NCBI RefSeq assembly: GCF_001598855.1 | Contig: NZ_BCZS01000003.1 | Location: 248,001-312,000 of the forward strand | DNA from: Pluralibacter gergoviae ATCC 33028 = NBRC 105706 | GTDB lineage: Bacteria; Pseudomonadota; Gammaproteobacteria; Enterobacterales; Enterobacteriaceae | Length of the DNA stretch: 64,000 nt | Reading direction: 5' to 3' | Part shown: piece by piece, positions 43,604 through 53,065 of the stretch | How the letters are laid out: every line of letters starts with the position of its first letter | Position numbering within the stretch: position 1 is the stretch's first letter | The notes under the pieces: model-generated | Databases searched by the model: none | What the model was told of the DNA's origin: nothing | What the model saw: the letters and a program-made list of their open reading frames with translations, nothing else | Program-made: the position numbers and the translations under genes

Positions 43604-43645
43604 TCAGCTTGCCTTGATGTTTAAGTAAGGGTGACTGTCCAACAT
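43604..43645 (-). CDS. mgtM: Leader peptide MgtM candidate
   Basis: A 13-codon frame, MLDSHPYLNIKAS, has AGGAG four bases before its ATG and lies about 25 bases after the -10 box. It is the first reading frame of the mgtC leader, followed by the proline-rich mgtP frame, as in Salmonella, where mgtM couples mgtC expression to ATP level. The peptide itself need not be conserved, so position and ribosome site are the main evidence. Confidence 0.65.
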   Translation of the reverse strand: MLDSHPYLNIKAS

Positions 43646-43670
43646 ATTTCTCCTGTGTGAATTTGTGCTT

Positions 43671-43698
43671 ATTATAGTCATTCGATTATTCGAGTAAA
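43671..43698 (-). promoter_or_regulatory. mgt operon promoter
   Basis: On the minus strand TATAAT (43671-43676) lies 16 bases from a poor -35 (TTTACT, 43693-43698). A good -10 with a weak -35 fits an activator-dependent promoter such as those under PhoP. I could not find a clean PhoP box (GTTTA, five bases, GTTTA) upstream. CTTTA and GTTTA occur 10 bases apart in inverse orientation at 43711-43730. Confidence 0.55.
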
Positions 43699-43821
43699 GT
43701 TAAAATCTCGCTTTAGTGACGATTTGTTTAGAATGACCTTAATGCGCAAGCCGGTCGCGATAACCTTAACCCCGGCGCGAACCGGAGTTAATCGCTAATC
43801 ATTTTATGGTCGCCCGCCGCG

Positions 43822-43920
43822 CTACCAGTTAACATCGCGCAGCAGCGACAGATCCCAGGCCGTTACGCACAGCGAGGCGAAGAGAATCAGGTTGAGGACG
43901 GTCTGGATCTTTTTTTCCAT
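43822..43920 (-). CDS. 32-residue membrane peptide of unknown function
   Basis: This is a 32-codon frame with AAGGAG before the ATG. It has a basic start (MEKKIQ), a central hydrophobic run (TVLNLILFASLCVTAWDL) and a charged end, so it should form one short membrane helix. It lies 84 bases downstream of the bestrophin gene and upstream of the mgt promoter region. An imperfect hairpin at 43768-43789 follows. It is not MgtS or MgtR by sequence. Its place beside a Mg2+ operon may be chance. Confidence 0.6.
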   Translation of the reverse strand: MEKKIQTVLNLILFASLCVTAWDLSLLRDVNW

Positions 43921-44003
43921 GCGAGGTCTCCTTGCGTGTGTACGCCTATTACACACGGAAACGCTTACCGGTTTCTTAACGCGAATTGCCATTATTCTGC
44001 GGC

Positions 44004-44918
44004 TCAGGTTAGCTGATAGTGCTTATCGTGCTCCCGCTTAGCCGGCACTTCCCGGGCGTCATTCATCTGCAGCAGGTCGATCTCAATGGCGGTGCTGATG
44101 GCATCCAGCGGCAGATCGTTATTTTCAAAGCCAAACGGCTCCTCCAGCTCCTCCGCCAGCGCGTCCAGCGAAATAAAGGTGTAGGAAATCAGCACTGAAA
44201 CAAACGGCGTCATATAGTGCAGGTCGGAGACCAGCGCAAACGGCAGCATGATGCAGAACAGATAGACAGTGCGGTGCAGGATCAGCGAATAGGCAAACGG
44301 CAGCGGCGTATTGGCGATACGCTCGCAGCCCGCCTGCACCGCCGACATCTCTGCCAGCCGGTTGCTAAGGCTGCTGAACAGAATGTCCGAGAGCGCACCG
44401 CGGCGGCGGTGCGCCGCCAGCCAGCCCGCCATCAGCTGCAGGATGCGGTTGGCCGGCGACTGCACGGCCAGTACTTCCTCAAGCTGCGCTTCATCCAGGT
44501 AACGGGCCAGCGTCTTCCGCTGCGGCAGCCCCCTGAGCTGCATGCGCAGGGAGTGAACGAAGGCGATTTGCAGCCGGGCGAAGGCGGCCGCATCGGCACC
44601 CTCCGGCAGCGTATTTTTTACCTCACGCAGCGCGGTTCGCGATACAATAACCAGCTCGCCCCACAGGTGGCGGGCCTCCACATAGCGGGCAAAGCAGGCG
44701 TTATTGCGAAAGCCGAGGAAGATGGCGATGGCCACGCCGAGAATGCTGAACGGCGCGACGGTTAACCGGATGCCGAGCGAGGTGTACCACGGCAGCATAA
44801 TAATCACCGCCACGGAGAGCAGAAAGTTAAGCAGCAGCCGGGTAAAGATTTTAGAGAGCACCGATCCGTGCCAGACGAGGGTCCGGGTCAGCCAGTGTTC
44901 AGGTGGTCTTACAATCAT
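44004..44918 (-). CDS. yneE: Bestrophin-family membrane protein
   Basis: This 304-residue protein matches the bestrophin/UPF0187 family and E. coli YneE in position and layout: the IVRPPEHWLTRTLVWHGSVLSKIF start, LGFRNNACFARYVEARHLWGELV, the LHYMTPFVSVLISYTFISLDALAEELEEPFG segment (calcium-clasp region in animal bestrophins) and NDLPLDAIS. Bacterial homologues form pentameric ion channels. Four membrane regions are predicted. The uxaB gene lies upstream with a terminator between, so it is transcribed separately. Confidence 0.9.
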   Translation of the reverse strand: MIVRPPEHWLTRTLVWHGSVLSKIFTRLLLNFLLSVAVIIMLPWYTSLGIRLTVAPFSILGVAIAIFLGFRNNACFARYVEARHLWGELVIVSRTALREVKNTLPEGADAAAFARLQIAFVHSLRMQLRGLPQRKTLARYLDEAQLEEVLAVQSPANRILQLMAGWLAAHRRRGALSDILFSSLSNRLAEMSAVQAGCERIANTPLPFAYSLILHRTVYLFCIMLPFALVSDLHYMTPFVSVLISYTFISLDALAEELEEPFGFENNDLPLDAISTAIEIDLLQMNDAREVPAKREHDKHYQLT

Positions 44919-45120
44919 GGTTTATCGTCGAAGAGGGGATGCTGCGGCAATTTAACGTGTTCTGCATCGCTATTTCAATCACTCCCTACTTTTTATATAC
45001 AAATTGATAACCCCCCTTTGCTGCAGAAATGGGTTATGCCTCAAGTGTTAAGTCAGGCTGGAGGCTTGACACGGGAGTGTGATCAGTGGCTAATAGTATG
45101 TTGTAACTAATTAGCTTTAT

Positions 45121-45146
45121 AATAAAACCCGGCGCCCGGCCGGGTT
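45121..45146 (-). terminator. Terminator after uxaB
   Basis: AACCCGG (45126-45132) pairs with CCGGGTT (45140-45146). On the minus strand the stem is followed by TTTTATTATAAAG, 17 bases after the uxaB stop. A regular intrinsic terminator. Confidence 0.8.
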
Positions 45147-45162
45147 CGCGTGATTCAGCCAC

Positions 45163-46614
45163 TCAGCACAGCGGCTTAACCGCCTGGCGCATCCCCTGAC
45201 TGAGGAGCGCGTCAAGGTCGCGCGTCACGGCATCGGTCAGGCCTGGCACCTGATTCAGGTCCTGCTGCCAGTGCGCGTCGTCGCCCAGTACGGCCTCAAC
45301 CAGGCCGCGGGTGGTCATCTGCTGGTCGCGGTGCAGGCCCCACAGCTGCTGATAGCGCGTCAGCCAGCGGGCGTCGTCCTGTACCGGATAGTGTTCAGCC
45401 CCGCGCTCGCCGCGGTAGAAGGCAATCAGCGCCGCCAGGGCAAAAGTGAGCCGCGGCGGCAGATGGCCGCCCTGCTCCCGCCCGGCCAGCAGTTGCGGCA
45501 GAATGCGGGTACGGAACTTGGTCATGCCGTTAAGGGCAATCGATAGCAGCTGATGCTTAATGTACGGGTTGCGGAATCTGCCGGTCACGGCGCGGGCAAA
45601 TGACGCCAGCTCCGCCGGCGGCAGATCCAGCACCGGGATGATCTCCTGATGAATCGCCTTTTCCACGAAGGCGCAGATCTCCGCGTCGTCCATGGCCTCA
45701 CCTACGGTATCCAGCCCGGCCTGAAACGCCACCGGCACCAGGGCGGTGTGCGCGCCGTTGAGGATAGCGACTTTGCGCTCTTTGTAGGGTTTGATGTCAT
45801 CAACGATGCGCACGTTCAGCGGCAGCTTATCGAGGCGCAGCTCGGCGGCCAGCGACTGCGGCCCCTGGATAACGAACAGGTAGAAGTGTTCTGCGGTATC
45901 GAGGAAGGCATCGCGATAGCCCAGCTCCGCTTCCAGCGCGGCGGCTTCATCGCGCGGATAGCCGGTCACAATACGGTCTACCAGCGTTGAGCAGAAAGTA
46001 TTAGCGCTTTCAAGCCACGCGGTGAACGCCGCCGGCAGCGCCCATTCGCGGGCGTAGCGCAGCACCAGTTCGCGCAGCGCATCGCCGTTGTAGTCAATCA
46101 GTTCGCAGGGAATGATGATCCAGCCCTTATCCGCCGCGCCGCTAAACGCGCTGTAGCGCTCGAACAGCAGGCGCGTCAGCTTGGCGGGATAGCTCACCGC
46201 CGGGGCATCATCAAACTTGTCGCCCTCGTGCCAGGCGATGCCGGCCTCGGTGGTGTTAGAGAAGACAAAGCGGATATCGGGATTGTGGGCCAGCGCCAGA
46301 AACGCCGGATAGTCGCCGTAGGCGCTGATTTCACGGTTAACGCTGCGGATGAGCCGCGCGTCGCTGACCCGCTTCCCCTGTTCGTTGAGACCGCGAATGA
46401 TCGTGGTGTACAGGCCGTCCTGAATGCTCAGGGACGGCGGAAAGTCGCTGTCAATCGGGCGCACGATAACGATGCCCGCATCGAGATCGGTCTGCTCATT
46501 GAGCAGGTCAATCTGCCAGTCCACGAAGGCGCGCAGGAAGTTGCCCTCGCCAAACTGAATGATGCGCTCAGGGTACTGCGCGCCGGGGAAGTCGCGGCGG
46601 TTTAATGATTTCAC
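45163..46614 (-). CDS. uxaB: Tagaturonate reductase (altronate oxidoreductase)
   Basis: This is a 483-residue protein, the same length as E. coli UxaB, with near-identical text ([101 protein letters not shown]). It reduces D-tagaturonate to D-altronate with NADH in galacturonate breakdown. The GTG at 46614 (V-K-S-L-N-R-R) is chosen over the ATG at 46638. It gives the family length and has AAGGGG eight bases before it. Confidence 0.96.
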   Translation of the reverse strand: MKSLNRRDFPGAQYPERIIQFGEGNFLRAFVDWQIDLLNEQTDLDAGIVIVRPIDSDFPPSLSIQDGLYTTIIRGLNEQGKRVSDARLIRSVNREISAYGDYPAFLALAHNPDIRFVFSNTTEAGIAWHEGDKFDDAPAVSYPAKLTRLLFERYSAFSGAADKGWIIIPCELIDYNGDALRELVLRYAREWALPAAFTAWLESANTFCSTLVDRIVTGYPRDEAAALEAELGYRDAFLDTAEHFYLFVIQGPQSLAAELRLDKLPLNVRIVDDIKPYKERKVAILNGAHTALVPVAFQAGLDTVGEAMDDAEICAFVEKAIHQEIIPVLDLPPAELASFARAVTGRFRNPYIKHQLLSIALNGMTKFRTRILPQLLAGREQGGHLPPRLTFALAALIAFYRGERGAEHYPVQDDARWLTRYQQLWGLHRDQQMTTRGLVEAVLGDDAHWQQDLNQVPGLTDAVTRDLDALLSQGMRQAVKPLC

Positions 46615-46626
46615 AAGGGGCCCCTT

Positions 46627-46657
46627 ATTATTGGTCATACAGCTCTGATTATTGGTC
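46627..46657. promoter_or_regulatory. Direct repeat upstream of uxaB, possible ExuR/UxuR site
   Basis: ATTATTGGTC occurs at 46627-46636 and again at 46648-46657, start to start 21 bases, which is two helical turns. The TTGGT core resembles half-sites of the hexuronate repressors ExuR/UxuR (TTGGTATACCAA). One copy overlaps the sequence just before the GTG start, supporting that start. Assignment to ExuR is inference. Confidence 0.45.
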
Positions 46658-46722
46658 TGATAACTTAGCAGACTTCAGAACCATAAAACCCCTGTCTGGA
46701 TCAAAGCGCAGACGACTATCTG

Positions 46723-47259
46723 TTACTGCGGGGCTAACTGCTTGTAAAACAGCGTCGTGCCCGTCATCTCACCGTCCGGCATCAGCGCAAAGGCCGGAAT
46801 AACCCCTACCCGCTGCCAGCCGCAGCGGCTGTAAAATGTCTCCGCGCCGCTGCCGGTGGCGGTGTCGAGCACCAGCGTGGTTTTGTTCCCGGCGGCGGCA
46901 AGGCGCTCCAGCTCCGCCATCAGCGCGGCGGCGATGCCGCGCCGCCTGCCGCGGGAGTGGACCAGCAGCTTAGCGACCTCGGCCCGGTGGGGCTGATTTT
47001 CCGGTAAATCGACGATCAGCTGCACGGTGCCGATAACCGTATCTTTATCGTCAATTGCCGCCAGCACGCGGCGTTCGCCAGCGGCAGCGCTGCGGGCCAC
47101 GCCCTGCCAGAAGGCGATAGCGGTATCGCGATGAAAAGGCAGCATAAAGCTGACGGAGGCGCCGCCGGCGACGCAGTCCTCAAGCACGTCGGCGAGCTGG
47201 GAGATGCGGTCGCGGACGGCGTCCGCGGAGAGTTGTACAAGGCGGATATCCGCAGGCAT
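46723..47259 (-). CDS. GNAT N-acetyltransferase
   Basis: This is a 178-residue GNAT protein. The beta-4 strand and acetyl-CoA loop read AEVAKLLVHSRGRRRGIAAALMAELE, followed by LVLDTATGSGAETFYSRCGWQRVGVIPAFALMPDG, as in small-molecule acetyltransferases close to PhnO/YncA-type families. Substrate unknown. It lies between uxaB and a diguanylate cyclase gene and is not part of the E. coli order, so it is a local insertion. Confidence 0.85.
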   Translation of the reverse strand: MPADIRLVQLSADAVRDRISQLADVLEDCVAGGASVSFMLPFHRDTAIAFWQGVARSAAAGERRVLAAIDDKDTVIGTVQLIVDLPENQPHRAEVAKLLVHSRGRRRGIAAALMAELERLAAAGNKTTLVLDTATGSGAETFYSRCGWQRVGVIPAFALMPDGEMTGTTLFYKQLAPQ

Positions 47260-47354
47260 AAAAGGCTCCTTATTATTGAGCCTCTACTATCTCAGCCGCC
47301 GGCGGCAATGCAAGCCGAAGGGTCATAGGATTTCGTGATAGTGTGCGCCCGCGC

Positions 47355-48404
47355 TCAGCAGGCAAAAACCTGATTTTTCCCGCGCCGCTTTGCCTCATAC
47401 AGCGCATCGTCGGCAAGCTTTAGCCAGGCGCCAACGTCCTGCACCTCCGGCCCGGCGGTGGCAATACCGATGCTCAGCGTCAAAGTCGCGTCGGGAAGCA
47501 CCGCCATCGCCGCCGCCGCGTCCATGATCCGCGAGGCGATAAGCGCGGCCTCCTCGCCGCGGGTATCCGGCAGCAGCAGGACGAACTCATCGCCGCCGAG
47601 GCGGGCGGGCGTATCGCCTTCCCGGCTGACCATGGTGAGGATCTGCGACACGATACCGAGCATCGTGTCGCCGACTTTGTGGCCGTAGCGGTCGTTGACC
47701 TCTTTAAAATTGTCCAGATCGATAAACATCAGCACCGAGCGGCAGCGGCGCTGGCGCATGCGGTTCAGCTCAGTCGTCATGCGCCTCTCCAGCAGGCGGC
47801 GGTTGGCAATGTCCAGCAGCGGGTCCTGCATGGCGATACGCTCCAGTTCATCGCTTTTACGCCGCAGGCGGGTGGCGATGTCGTGCGTGAGCATGGAGAG
47901 CGCCAGCAGATAGACCGCAATCAGCGGCAGCGTGGCCAGCATCGTACGCTGCGTGACATAGAGCTGCACCGGCAGATCCAGCGCCAGCCAGCAGACGACA
48001 AAGGCCGTCAACATCGCCAGTACGGCGCGACGAAGCAGCGGCGCGCCGCCTGCCGCCAGCCTGTCCGTCAGCAGCAGGGTCACAATCACTACCGACGGCA
48101 GCGGATTCACCGCCATTACCGCGACCCAGAAGCCGCCGGCGCCGGCATCAACGATCAGATTCCGGTGCTCCGCCGCCAGCGGGGCCGCAGCGCGCCTTGC
48201 CAGCAGCCATGCCACAACCGGCCAGATGAAAGCGTTGATCGCCAGCAGGACGATGAGCAGCGCCGGACGGCCCAGCTCGTCAAGGACGGAGAGAATGGGG
48301 AAAAAGCAAAAAAAGGTGCCGAGAATGCGCATGGCGAACATGCGCTTAACAAAGCGCAGGCCGGGAACGCCGCGGTTTTCCAGAGGGGGAGCTGATTCAC
48401 GCAT
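47355..48404 (-). CDS. Diguanylate cyclase with MASE2 sensor domain
   Basis: This is a 349-residue membrane protein. Residues 15-170 look like a MASE2 domain (VKRMFAMRILGTFFCFFPILSVLDELG), as in DgcC/AdrA. The C-terminal cyclase domain has the intact active site RLGGDEFVLL, preceded by the inhibitory site Arg-Glu-Gly-Asp five residues before, so it should make c-di-GMP with product feedback. It lies about 110 bases from a second cyclase gene on the same strand. E. coli has only dgcF at this locus. Confidence 0.9.
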   Translation of the reverse strand: MRESAPPLENRGVPGLRFVKRMFAMRILGTFFCFFPILSVLDELGRPALLIVLLAINAFIWPVVAWLLARRAAAPLAAEHRNLIVDAGAGGFWVAVMAVNPLPSVVIVTLLLTDRLAAGGAPLLRRAVLAMLTAFVVCWLALDLPVQLYVTQRTMLATLPLIAVYLLALSMLTHDIATRLRRKSDELERIAMQDPLLDIANRRLLERRMTTELNRMRQRRCRSVLMFIDLDNFKEVNDRYGHKVGDTMLGIVSQILTMVSREGDTPARLGGDEFVLLLPDTRGEEAALIASRIMDAAAAMAVLPDATLTLSIGIATAGPEVQDVGAWLKLADDALYEAKRRGKNQVFAC

Positions 48405-48517
48405 TCAGTGCATTTCCCGGTTCGGTGCTGCGCCGATCATAGGCGAACTGTCGGCCCGCAACAAGCTACCAAAAAAGAGCGTTGGGCCGCCTGCCTGGCT
48501 TTACCCGGAGGCCAGCG

Positions 48518-49945
48518 TCAAGATTGCAGAGCGGGCAATGTCTCCCGCGCGCAGGTCTGGTTGCGGCCTCTTTTTTTAGCCTGGTACAAAAAGTCGTCCG
48601 CCTCAACAATCAGTGTATTGAATGTATCAAGCAGCGTGCGGTTTTCCGTGTAGCCATTGCCGATGCCGATACTCACCGTCACCTGCAGCGTCTGCTGCCG
48701 CCACTGAAACTGGCTGGCGGCAATGTGGGCGCGAACCGCTTCCGCCAGGCGGTAGCCCTCTTCCGCATTGCGCGTTTTGGCGGCCACCGCGAACTCCTCC
48801 CCGCCCATGCGCGCGACCAGCCCCTGGCTGCCGACCACGTCGCTCACCTGCCGCGCCAGCGCCGTCAACACGTAGTCGCCGCACTCGTGGCCGTAGTTGT
48901 CGTTGACGCTTTTAAAGTAGTCGATATCCAGCAACATTACGGTAATGTGCTGTTCCGCGGTATCGCAGGGCCGCGTTTTCAGCACCTCATATAAGCCAGA
49001 GCGGGAATAGACGCGGGTAAGAAAATCGAAATCTGCCCGCAGCGAGACCTGGCGAATCAGATTATTAATGGCAATCACGCTGGAGGCGACGATCACCGGA
49101 CAGATAGCGAGCGAGGCGATGCCGAGGCGCGTGGAGAAGAGCTGCGCATTCTGCAGCGGGCCATCCACCGCGAGGTTGATAATACCGTTAGCCACGAGAA
49201 TGATTTCGCTGGCGCCGGTAATGAACGTCAGCAGGCAGACTACCGGCATCGGATAGCTGATCGCGCACCAGATAAGCGCCGGCAGCGGGAACGCCAGGCT
49301 GCCGGCGCCGCCGACGGCAATGGCCGCCAGCAGCGAAACGACAAGCGCCAGCGCCGGCAGTAGCCTGCGCCAGCGAATGCCGGTAATTTCATAGGGCATG
49401 GTCAGGGTCATGACGCAGGGTAAAATCAGCACGCCGGTGGAGAACTGCTCGCTGAACCAGTCGCCGAGCATCGGCCAGAAGCCCTGATGATTGACGCCGA
49501 CCGAGGCGACGGCCCCGACCAGCGCGCAGGCCAGCGACGAGATCAGGCTGTAGTTGAACAACCGCAGGGCGTTAATCGGCTCCGGATCGGTGTCCTGCAG
49601 GCGCTTATCGCGCATCACCAGCTGGGCGACCATCACGATAAACACCATGTTGGAAGCGTTAATGACCAGCGAATCCAGGCTGCCCCACTGGGTCGTTATA
49701 CCGTCATAGGCCAGCATCGCCACATAGCAGATAATGTAGTAGTGAATGCGGTTCAGCCACACGTAGCGGGCGAAAACGCCGGCCATTACCGCGTTCAGCG
49801 GCCAGAACAGCGACAGCTCCTGCACCAGGCGCAGCATGGCGCCAACCGCGTAGAAAAGCGTGGTCAGCAGAAAAAGCCAGACGATATTTCGCAGCACGTG
49901 CGCTTCGCTAAAACAGGCAATACGGGGGATAACGATAGAACGCAT
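48518..49945 (-). CDS. dgcF: Diguanylate cyclase DgcF (YneF)
   Basis: This is a 475-residue protein with an N-terminal MASE1-type eight-span sensor region (about residues 15-290) and a C-terminal GGDEF domain with the active-site variant RMGGEEFAVAA, which is functional. The RxxD inhibitory site five residues before it is absent (GSQG instead), so feedback inhibition should be weak. Order and length match E. coli dgcF between uxaB and yneG. The sensed signal is unknown. Confidence 0.88.
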   Translation of the reverse strand: MRSIVIPRIACFSEAHVLRNIVWLFLLTTLFYAVGAMLRLVQELSLFWPLNAVMAGVFARYVWLNRIHYYIICYVAMLAYDGITTQWGSLDSLVINASNMVFIVMVAQLVMRDKRLQDTDPEPINALRLFNYSLISSLACALVGAVASVGVNHQGFWPMLGDWFSEQFSTGVLILPCVMTLTMPYEITGIRWRRLLPALALVVSLLAAIAVGGAGSLAFPLPALIWCAISYPMPVVCLLTFITGASEIILVANGIINLAVDGPLQNAQLFSTRLGIASLAICPVIVASSVIAINNLIRQVSLRADFDFLTRVYSRSGLYEVLKTRPCDTAEQHITVMLLDIDYFKSVNDNYGHECGDYVLTALARQVSDVVGSQGLVARMGGEEFAVAAKTRNAEEGYRLAEAVRAHIAASQFQWRQQTLQVTVSIGIGNGYTENRTLLDTFNTLIVEADDFLYQAKKRGRNQTCARETLPALQS

Positions 49946-49973
49946 TAATTATGGACCCTTAACGACGCGAAAA

Positions 49974-50333
49974 TTACCTGCTGTTCATCTGTATAACAAG
50001 CCAGTGATGGATCACCGACACAATATACGCCTGCTGCCCTTCACTCAAGTCACGTCCCTGGGCAATACCGTGCCATTTCTCAAGACAGCCCCGGCAGCAG
50101 GTTGCCGTGGCGTGCTGAGCAATAAACACCGGATGCCCGCGCATTGGCGTCTGCTTGCCGTCGTTGCGCGGATGGGCCGGGGCCAGGCGCTGCGCCACAA
50201 AGTCGGCGGCGTGGCTGTCAATCACCTGCGCGCCCTTATCCCAGCAGTACTGCCGCTCTTTCGGCCCCAGCCGAAAGCGGGCGCGAAAAGTGGAGCGCCC
50301 CAGGCGGGTAAAGAGAGCGTCTAAATCCGCCAT
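49974..50333 (-). CDS. yneG: YneG, DUF4186 family
   Basis: This is a 119-residue protein in the place of E. coli yneG, directly after glsB (one-base overlap, TGATG). It contains ARFRLGPKERQYCWDKG, a His-rich RLAPAHPRNDGKQTPMRGHP segment and a Cys pair in ATATCCRGCLEKWH, which may bind metal. No biochemical function is known. Coupled translation with glsB is evident from the overlap. Confidence 0.88.
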   Translation of the reverse strand: MADLDALFTRLGRSTFRARFRLGPKERQYCWDKGAQVIDSHAADFVAQRLAPAHPRNDGKQTPMRGHPVFIAQHATATCCRGCLEKWHGIAQGRDLSEGQQAYIVSVIHHWLVIQMNSR

Positions 50334-51265
50334 CAGAAGACCGACCTCCCGAGCCGCCGGGTCAGCGCTTCGAGCGCGGCGATCCCGGCCAGCGAATTGC
50401 CGGCCTCATCCAGTTCAGGGCACCAGACGGCGATCGCCATTTCGTGAGGCACAATGGCCACGATGCCGCCGCCGACGCCGGATTTGGCGGGCAGCCCCAC
50501 GCGCCAGGCAAATTCGCCCGCATTCTGGTACATGCCGCTGGTGGCCATCAGGGCATTGATCTGCCGCGCCTGCATCGGCGTCACCACCGGTTGGCTGACG
50601 CCCGGCTGATGCCCCTGATTGGCGAGAAACAAAAAGGTCTGAGCCAGCTCGCAGCAGCTCATCCGCAGCGCGCAGTAGTGGAAGTAGTTTTGCAGTACGG
50701 TGCTGACATCATGGTCGAAGTTACCGAACGATTTCATAAGCCAGGCAATGGCCGCGTTTCGCGCCGCGTGATCCATTTCCGAGCGGGCGACTACGCTATC
50801 GTAGGCAATGTCGTCCACCGCGGCAAGTTTGCGGACAATTTCCAGCATTCGCTGGCGCGGCGCGCTCAGCCGGCCCTGCAGCATATCGCAGACCACCAGC
50901 GCCCCGGCGTTGATAAACGGATTGCGCGGTTTGCCCTGCTCTATCTCCAGCTGCAGCAGCGAGTTAAAGGGCTGTCCGGAGGGATCTTTACCGACCCGCC
51001 GCCAGATCTCGTGCTCTTCGTAGTGGTTCATCGCCACCACCAGGCTCAGCACCTTGGAGATAGACTGGATAGAAAAGCGCTCGGCGGCGTCGCCGGCGCA
51101 GAAATGCTGCCCGTCTACCGTGCTGATGGCGATGCCGAGCTTGCGCCCGTCTACGCAGGCCAGCGCCGGGATATAGTCCGCCACCCTGCCCTGGCCGATA
51201 AGCGGCGCCGCCTCGGCCAGAACTTCGCTCAGCATCTGATTATCAATACGCGTTGCCACTCTCAT
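50333..51265 (-). CDS. glsB: Glutaminase B
   Basis: This is a 310-residue serine-dependent glutaminase (308 in E. coli GlsB) with the catalytic SxxK in [17 protein letters not shown] and family text [37 protein letters not shown] and [24 protein letters not shown]. It hydrolyses glutamine to glutamate and ammonia, and works at neutral pH in E. coli. It lies upstream of yneG and downstream of the aspTD operon, whose two hairpins at 51308-51380 separate them. Confidence 0.96.
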   Translation of the reverse strand: MRVATRIDNQMLSEVLAEAAPLIGQGRVADYIPALACVDGRKLGIAISTVDGQHFCAGDAAERFSIQSISKVLSLVVAMNHYEEHEIWRRVGKDPSGQPFNSLLQLEIEQGKPRNPFINAGALVVCDMLQGRLSAPRQRMLEIVRKLAAVDDIAYDSVVARSEMDHAARNAAIAWLMKSFGNFDHDVSTVLQNYFHYCALRMSCCELAQTFLFLANQGHQPGVSQPVVTPMQARQINALMATSGMYQNAGEFAWRVGLPAKSGVGGGIVAIVPHEMAIAVWCPELDEAGNSLAGIAALEALTRRLGRSVF

Positions 51266-51307
51266 TCCTTCAGGCGCTTTTTTTAACGGCCCGGAGTATA
51301 GCAGCGT

Positions 51308-51333
51308 CGCGGGAAAGCGTCTTGTTTCCCGCG
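51308..51333. repeat. Hairpin between glsB and aspD
   Basis: CGCGGGAAA (51308-51316) pairs with TTTCCCGCG (51325-51333) around an eight-base loop, about 43 bases before the glsB start on the minus strand. It may fold in the glsB leader. Confidence 0.5.
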
Positions 51334-51350
51334 CATAAACAAAAGCAAAG

Positions 51351-51380
51351 CGGGAGTACGGGCCGCGGCCCGTACTCCCG
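51351..51380 (-). terminator. 30-bp perfect palindrome terminating aspTD
   Basis: CGGGAGTACGGGCCG (51351-51365) is exactly mirrored by CGGCCCGTACTCCCG (51366-51380), so the palindrome has no spacer. On the minus strand CTTTGCTTTTGTTT follows, giving a T-rich tail. It is 28 bases after the aspD stop and is a very stable hairpin. Confidence 0.75.
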
Positions 51381-51407
51381 ACAGTAGCAGATTAAAGCGG
51401 TGATGGT

Positions 51408-53021
<1,614 letters not shown>

Positions 53022-53065
53022 TTAATATACAAACAGATATTAATTACGTGATGCGCTGCGTCCTG

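Noticed and set aside
43677..43740. PhoP box upstream of the mgt promoter
   Set aside because: GTTTA-like half-sites exist but not with the canonical five-base spacing, so I did not call it.
46615..46638. Upstream ATG start for uxaB
   Set aside because: GTG 46614 gives the exact E. coli length, has AAGGGG, and leaves the ATTATTGGTC repeat outside the gene.
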